From Triparma columacea (lineage: Eukaryota > Sar > Bolidophyceae > Parmales > Triparmaceae): a stretch of DNA of 11,588 nt. Shown here piece by piece: positions 8,054 to 11,588 of this stretch. The notes below the pieces were generated by a model. That model ran no database searches. It saw only the letters and a list, made by a program, of their open reading frames with translations, and was not told the origin of the DNA. Position numbers and translations under genes: made by a program. Numbering within the stretch: position 1 is the stretch's first letter; each line of letters opens with the position of its first letter. Location: the NCBI GenBank assembly GCA_030267965.1, contig BRYA01000652.1, positions 1 through 11,588 of the forward strand. The letters are read 5' to 3'.

Positions 8054-8333
8054 ATTATAGGGGGAGTAAAAAAGTCCTGGAAAAAGGACAGAAGTCTGAC
8101 TGGAATCGAATTTCTTCTTCCTCATCTCAAAACGAAGAGCTGTTGAAGCGTAACGAAAAAGGAAATTGTAATTCTCGGAATGACAATAGACCGCAGTTCG
8201 TTTAATTTGCAAAATACCTTCGCCCCAACATCATGATCCCTCAACATCTCTTTTTCCCTGGAAATGCCCACAATTCTCTGAATTTCTTCCGCTTCCCTCT
8301 CTTCTTTCTCCCCATAATATTAGTTTGTATACC
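8054..8333. promoter_or_regulatory. Intergenic region between divergent genes
   Basis: About 280 bp lie between the start of the minus-strand gene (8053) and the ATG of the CNOT4 gene (8334), so both promoters and 5' UTRs should be here. The stretch is more A/T-rich than the flanking genes, and pyrimidine-rich CTTCCCTCTCTTCTTTCTCC lies just upstream of the CNOT4 start. No TATA box or other motif is firmly identified. Confidence 0.45.
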
Positions 8334-11300
8334 ATGGGTGATTCTGGAGATGTAAGTAATATATAATGGTATGAGTGGTTAGATATGACTCATATCTACA
8401 CACTCGTACCATTAATATTCACATACCCTATTGTGTTGAGTAAATAATGGGGTTAGTCTGTAGCATTCCACCCGATTCGTGATCTCCTTCTTACTACCTT
8501 ATTTTATGCTCCTGTTTGTTATATATGATTGTATTTGGCTATATACACCTTTAGATGCATCATATAAAGATACTCATATGTCTATATACACTACAAAGCT
8601 ATATTTGGGGGAAATAGTGACTACACATCCCATTCGTCATCGCCTCCGACATTTACATCCCATTCCATCTCAAGACATTTACACACACACACACATACAC
8701 CCACCAACACACATCCCTTCCTAACCCCGCCCCCCTCGTCGCCACCCAGGACGTTTGCCCACTATGTTGTGAGGAGCTAGACATCTCAGACCAGCAATTC
8801 TACCCATGCAAGTGTGGGTACCAGATCTGCATGTGGTGCTGGCACAAAATAAAAGAGACCGAGAACGGGAAGTGCCCCGCCTGCCGGACCGACTACGGCG
8901 ACAACCCCCACGAGTTCTCTGAGGTTGACCTTGGGGATGTTGTCAAGGCACAGAAGGAGAAGAAGGCCCAGGACAAGCTCTCCCGGCAGTCCCAGTCTCG
9001 CCCGACCTCTGACTCCGCAGCTCCCAAGCCTCTCGACCGTGCCTCCCTCGCCAACATGCGTGTAATCCGTCGCAACCTCGTCTACTGCGTGGGTCTCCCC
9101 CCCTCCATGTCCTCCTCCGAGACCCTCAAGAGTGCCTCTCACTTCGGTCAGTACGGTCGGATCACCAAGGTCGTCCTAAACCGTACCCCCCAGGCCAACG
9201 GGGGTCCCCGCGGTGCCCCCCCCCCCACGACCTCTGCCTACGTAACCTTCCACCATCCTCTAGACGCTCTATGCTGCATTCTGTCGTTGGACGGATTCTA
9301 TCTGGACAATAGGAACGTTAGGTGCAGCTATGGGACGAGCAAGTATTGTAGCGCGTTCATCAAGAACGTTAGGTGCAACAACCCGGACTGCACTTACCTG
9401 CACTATTTGGGGAGCGAAGAGGTGAGGAGGATGGTTTTGTGAAACTACCACAACAAGTATGATGCTGAGTGATGGCAAGGGTTTTCCTCGGCGGTCCCCT
9501 TCCTGAATTCTCACAAACTCGCCTTGCTCACAATCTCACAAACTCGCCTTGCTCCCCCACCCACCCCCAACACTTGCTCCCCACAGGACACCTTCACGAA
9601 GCAGGAGATCCAGGCCGGTTACGTTACCAGCGGTCGCGACCAGGCCCAGAAGATAATCGCTGGTAAAAACCGCGTCCGCGTAGGCGGCGGCGGAGTGTCA
9701 GGTACCGGAAAGTCCCCCCCCCCGGGAACAGCCATCCTACCACCCCCGAAATACGACGAGACACTCAGACCTAGCACGGGAGGAACAACAGCAGCAACAG
9801 CGGCGGCACAGGGGGTGCAGGATGGGAAGAATAACACGCAACAAACAATGACTTCGGGGATACCTCAGGGGAACGCGGGGGTGGGTGGACAGATGGGTGT
9901 CCCCCAGGTTGGCGGTGGTGTCGTCTCAGGAATTCACCACGGCAACCAACCGGTTGGGGGGGTCGGACCTACACCTGCACAGAGCGCAGCCGCGGTCGTA
10001 GCGGGTGGGGTCAGCGCTGCGAGCGTCGTTGCGGGGAGGGGAGGAGGGAGAGGACAACAGGGTGGAGGAGGAAGAGGAGGACAGGGGAAGGGGGGGATTA
10101 ATAGGAGCCCAGGGATGACACCGATACAACAACAACAAGGGAACGGGTATAGACAGGGGGTACAGGGGGGACAACAGCAGGGGGGGGGGGGGAGGGGAAC
10201 GAGACAACAGGATGTGAGACAAAGTAAGAACTCACCGAACCTTAACCCACAGGTTCAAAGGGGGGTACAGAGGGGGGGGAGGGAACAGCAGACGGGTATA
10301 GGACAGGTCGGAGGGAAGAACAATGGAGGAGCGAAGAACGGGGGAGGAGGGAAGGGGACCTTAAAAGGAGGGGTAGGAGTAGGGACGGTAAACCAACAAC
10401 AAGTCGGAGGGAACAATATCGGGGGAGGGAAAAAACAGAACAACCACCTACACAACAACACAGCACCCGCGGGACCTAACAACAACAACGACGTCAACGA
10501 TACCAACGTACTAAAAAACAACGTAGCATCAAACCAACCAATAGGGGCTGCAAGACATAACCCATTCGGTGCACCTGCCGCGCCGAAACCATCGAGAGAC
10601 AGAACAGTGGAAACGAACCTATTTGGAAGCGGGGGAATTGGAGGTACGAAAGACCTTTTTATGACCAAGAATTTAGGGGTTGATATCGGGATTGGGGGGG
10701 GAGGAATTGGGGATGGATTTAGCGGAGGTATTGGAGGAGGGTGGGGACGCTCGGGCATGCCTTTAGCGCCTTTAGCGGGGGGGAATAATAATAGGGGGAT
10801 GCCTTTAGCGGGGACGCACAGATCAAACCAGGGGGGTATCATGCAGAGCAACAACCAATCTATGAACACGACATCTCAACAACCTCCTCCTACTACACAA
10901 CACTCAAGCATATGGTCAGGGTCACCAGGACAAGGTTCAACAGGAAGCATCGGGGGTGGCTTCTTCGAAACGGGGGGCGGGAGCAGCTCGGCACTCGCGA
11001 ACATGCTAGGTATCAACCTACCAACTGGACACGGTAGTTTGCGGGAAGTCGTGACAACAACCAGCGATGATAGGGGTGACTTTAACGACTTTAACGACTT
11101 CAACGACTTCAGCAAGGTCACTGGGGCCCCAGGCATGGGGCTAGGACTTGACAGGGGGGAGAAGGGGGGAGGGATGCAACCGAAGGCAAGCCCAGTTATG
11201 CAGAGGGAGAAAGGGAACAACGTTAACGTTAGAGTACACCACGGGAAGGTCAACTCAGCAGCGGCGGCGGCGGCTAAAAACATGACTTTAGCGCAGAGGG

Positions 11301-11588
11301 AGGGGGAGGGACAACAGGGGACGGCGAATATGTCTTTAAAGGCGGCGCAACAAATTCAACACCTCAACCAACTACAACTACAACTACAGGATGGGAAGGG
11401 GGGAATGGCTTTAGCAGGGGGGTACAATGTAACACCACAACCACTAACACCACCACAACAAAGAACCGCAGGAGGAGGAGGGTATGGGGGACAAAGTATG
11501 AATAACAACGGGAATACCTCTCGTCAGGGTGGGAGTAGTCTACAACAAGGAAGAGGGGGGGGGGGGGGGAGTAATTCATTAAGCGACG
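8334..11588 (+). CDS. CNOT4: CNOT4/Not4 E3 ubiquitin ligase of the CCR4-NOT complex; 3' end beyond window
   Basis: Exons are 8334-8351 (18 nt, MGDSGD), 8750-9421 and 9587 to the right edge, with all junctions phase 0. The ATG sits in ACCATGGG, a strong start context. Residues 9-51 form the Not4-type C4C4 RING (CPLCCEEL, PCKCGYQICMWCWHKI, GKCPACR), which recruits an E2 and drives ubiquitination of targets such as stalled-ribosome proteins. An RRM follows (about 112-198; NLVYCVGLP and SAYVTF are the RNP-like strands), then a CCCH finger (KYCSAFIKNVRCNNPDCTYL-H; Cys206, 215, 220, His224) and the typical ETF-like helix DTFTKQEIQAG. From about residue 265 the protein is Gly/Gln/Asn-rich and probably disordered, at least 630 residues with no stop in the window, much longer than the tail of many Not4 proteins. 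Reading through intron 2 would end at TGA 9442 after RRMVL, which would lose the conserved helix. Confidence 0.95.
8364..8414. repeat. 51-bp near-perfect inverted repeat in CNOT4 intron 1
   Basis: Arms 8364-8388 and 8390-8414 pair at 22 Watson-Crick positions plus one G-T wobble (8372/8406), with two adjacent mismatches (8378-8379 against 8400-8399) and a single central base (8389). The centre reads ATATGACTCATAT, which contains TGACTCA, the classic bZIP/AP-1 core. The hairpin begins only 12 nt after the 5' splice site. It could be an RNA hairpin, a bZIP-type DNA site, or a remnant of a small inverted-repeat element. Confidence 0.75.
8681..8700 (+). repeat. AC microsatellite in CNOT4 intron 1
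   Basis: Seven AC dinucleotides followed by ATACAC lie in the 3' part of the 398-nt intron, about 50 nt before the acceptor. The rest of the intron is A/T-rich and shows no ORF of note. Confidence 0.8.
9509..9554 (+). repeat. Tandem 25-bp duplication in CNOT4 intron 2
   Basis: The 21-nt block TCTCACAAACTCGCCTTGCT+C occurs at 9509-9529 and again, identically, at 9534-9554. It sits between donor 9422 and acceptor 9586, just upstream of the C-rich tract, and appears to be a recent duplication. Confidence 0.85.
10180..10192 (+). repeat. 13-nt G homopolymer in the CNOT4 tail
   Basis: A G13 run encodes glycines after GVQGGQQQ. The reading frame is open on both sides in this assembly. Confidence 0.8.
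11555..11569 (+). repeat. 15-nt G homopolymer in the CNOT4 tail
   Basis: A G15 run encodes glycines between SSLQQGR and SNSLSD, close to the right edge. A length error here would change the frame of everything downstream of the window. Confidence 0.8.

Noticed and set aside
8479..8724. Plus-strand frame of 81 codons in CNOT4 intron 1
   Set aside because: It ends in microsatellite-coded His/Thr/Pro and lies between good splice sites; no family resemblance.
9422..9442. CNOT4 ending at TGA 9442
   Set aside because: A GAG/GTGAGG donor and CCACAG acceptor remove this stop and restore the conserved post-CCCH helix DTFTKQEIQAG.
10255..10869. Minus-strand Pro/Leu-rich frame of 204 codons
   Set aside because: It is the complement of the G-rich CNOT4 tail; poly-Pro and poly-Leu shadows are expected there.
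1..11588. tRNA, rRNA, transposase or reverse-transcriptase genes
   Set aside because: I looked on both strands for cloverleaf-like and conserved catalytic patterns and found none; the inverted repeat at 8364-8414 is not tRNA-shaped.

Overview
The window looks like nuclear DNA of a microbial eukaryote. Genes lie close together and alternate in strand. Introns are short (about 70-170 nt, with two longer), with GTGAG/GTAAG donors and C-rich acceptors, and there is no bacterial operon logic. The first gene carries START-like lipid-binding domains of a type I associate with stramenopile algae, especially Parmales/Bolidophyceae (Triparma-like). That placement rests on remembered family resemblance, not on a search. 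Long G and C homopolymers occur throughout, even inside coding sequence.

Layout: (1) Minus strand, about 3806 (perhaps 4159) down to 1 and running off the left edge: a gene whose front half is a chain of 33-45 nt phase-0 mini-exons carried on about 335-bp tandem exon-intron repeats (2137-3706), followed by a large exon (1968-1) with one START-like domain and the beginning of a second. One repeat unit has lost its mini-exon to a GC-rich insert with a 24-bp minisatellite (2426-2684). (2) Intergenic 3845-4336, shared by two divergent genes. (3) Plus strand 4337-6844: a five-exon gene for a 648-residue, low-complexity, Ser/Thr-Pro-rich protein that I do not recognise. (4) 6845-6961: convergent 3' ends. 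(5) Minus strand 8053-6962: an unrecognised protein with a mitochondrial-type N-terminus and a 12-bp minisatellite encoding Gln/Thr repeats. (6) 8054-8333: a second short divergent promoter region. (7) Plus strand 8334 to beyond 11588: a clear CNOT4/Not4 orthologue (C4C4 RING, RRM, CCCH finger) with a very long Gly/Gln/Asn-rich tail that runs off the right edge.

The four genes do not form an obvious pathway. CNOT4 is a ubiquitin ligase associated with the CCR4-NOT mRNA-decay complex. The START-like gene probably binds a lipid or another hydrophobic ligand. The other two are orphans. The most unusual structure is the array of tandemly duplicated mini-exons, each adding about one 11-residue helical-looking unit in frame.
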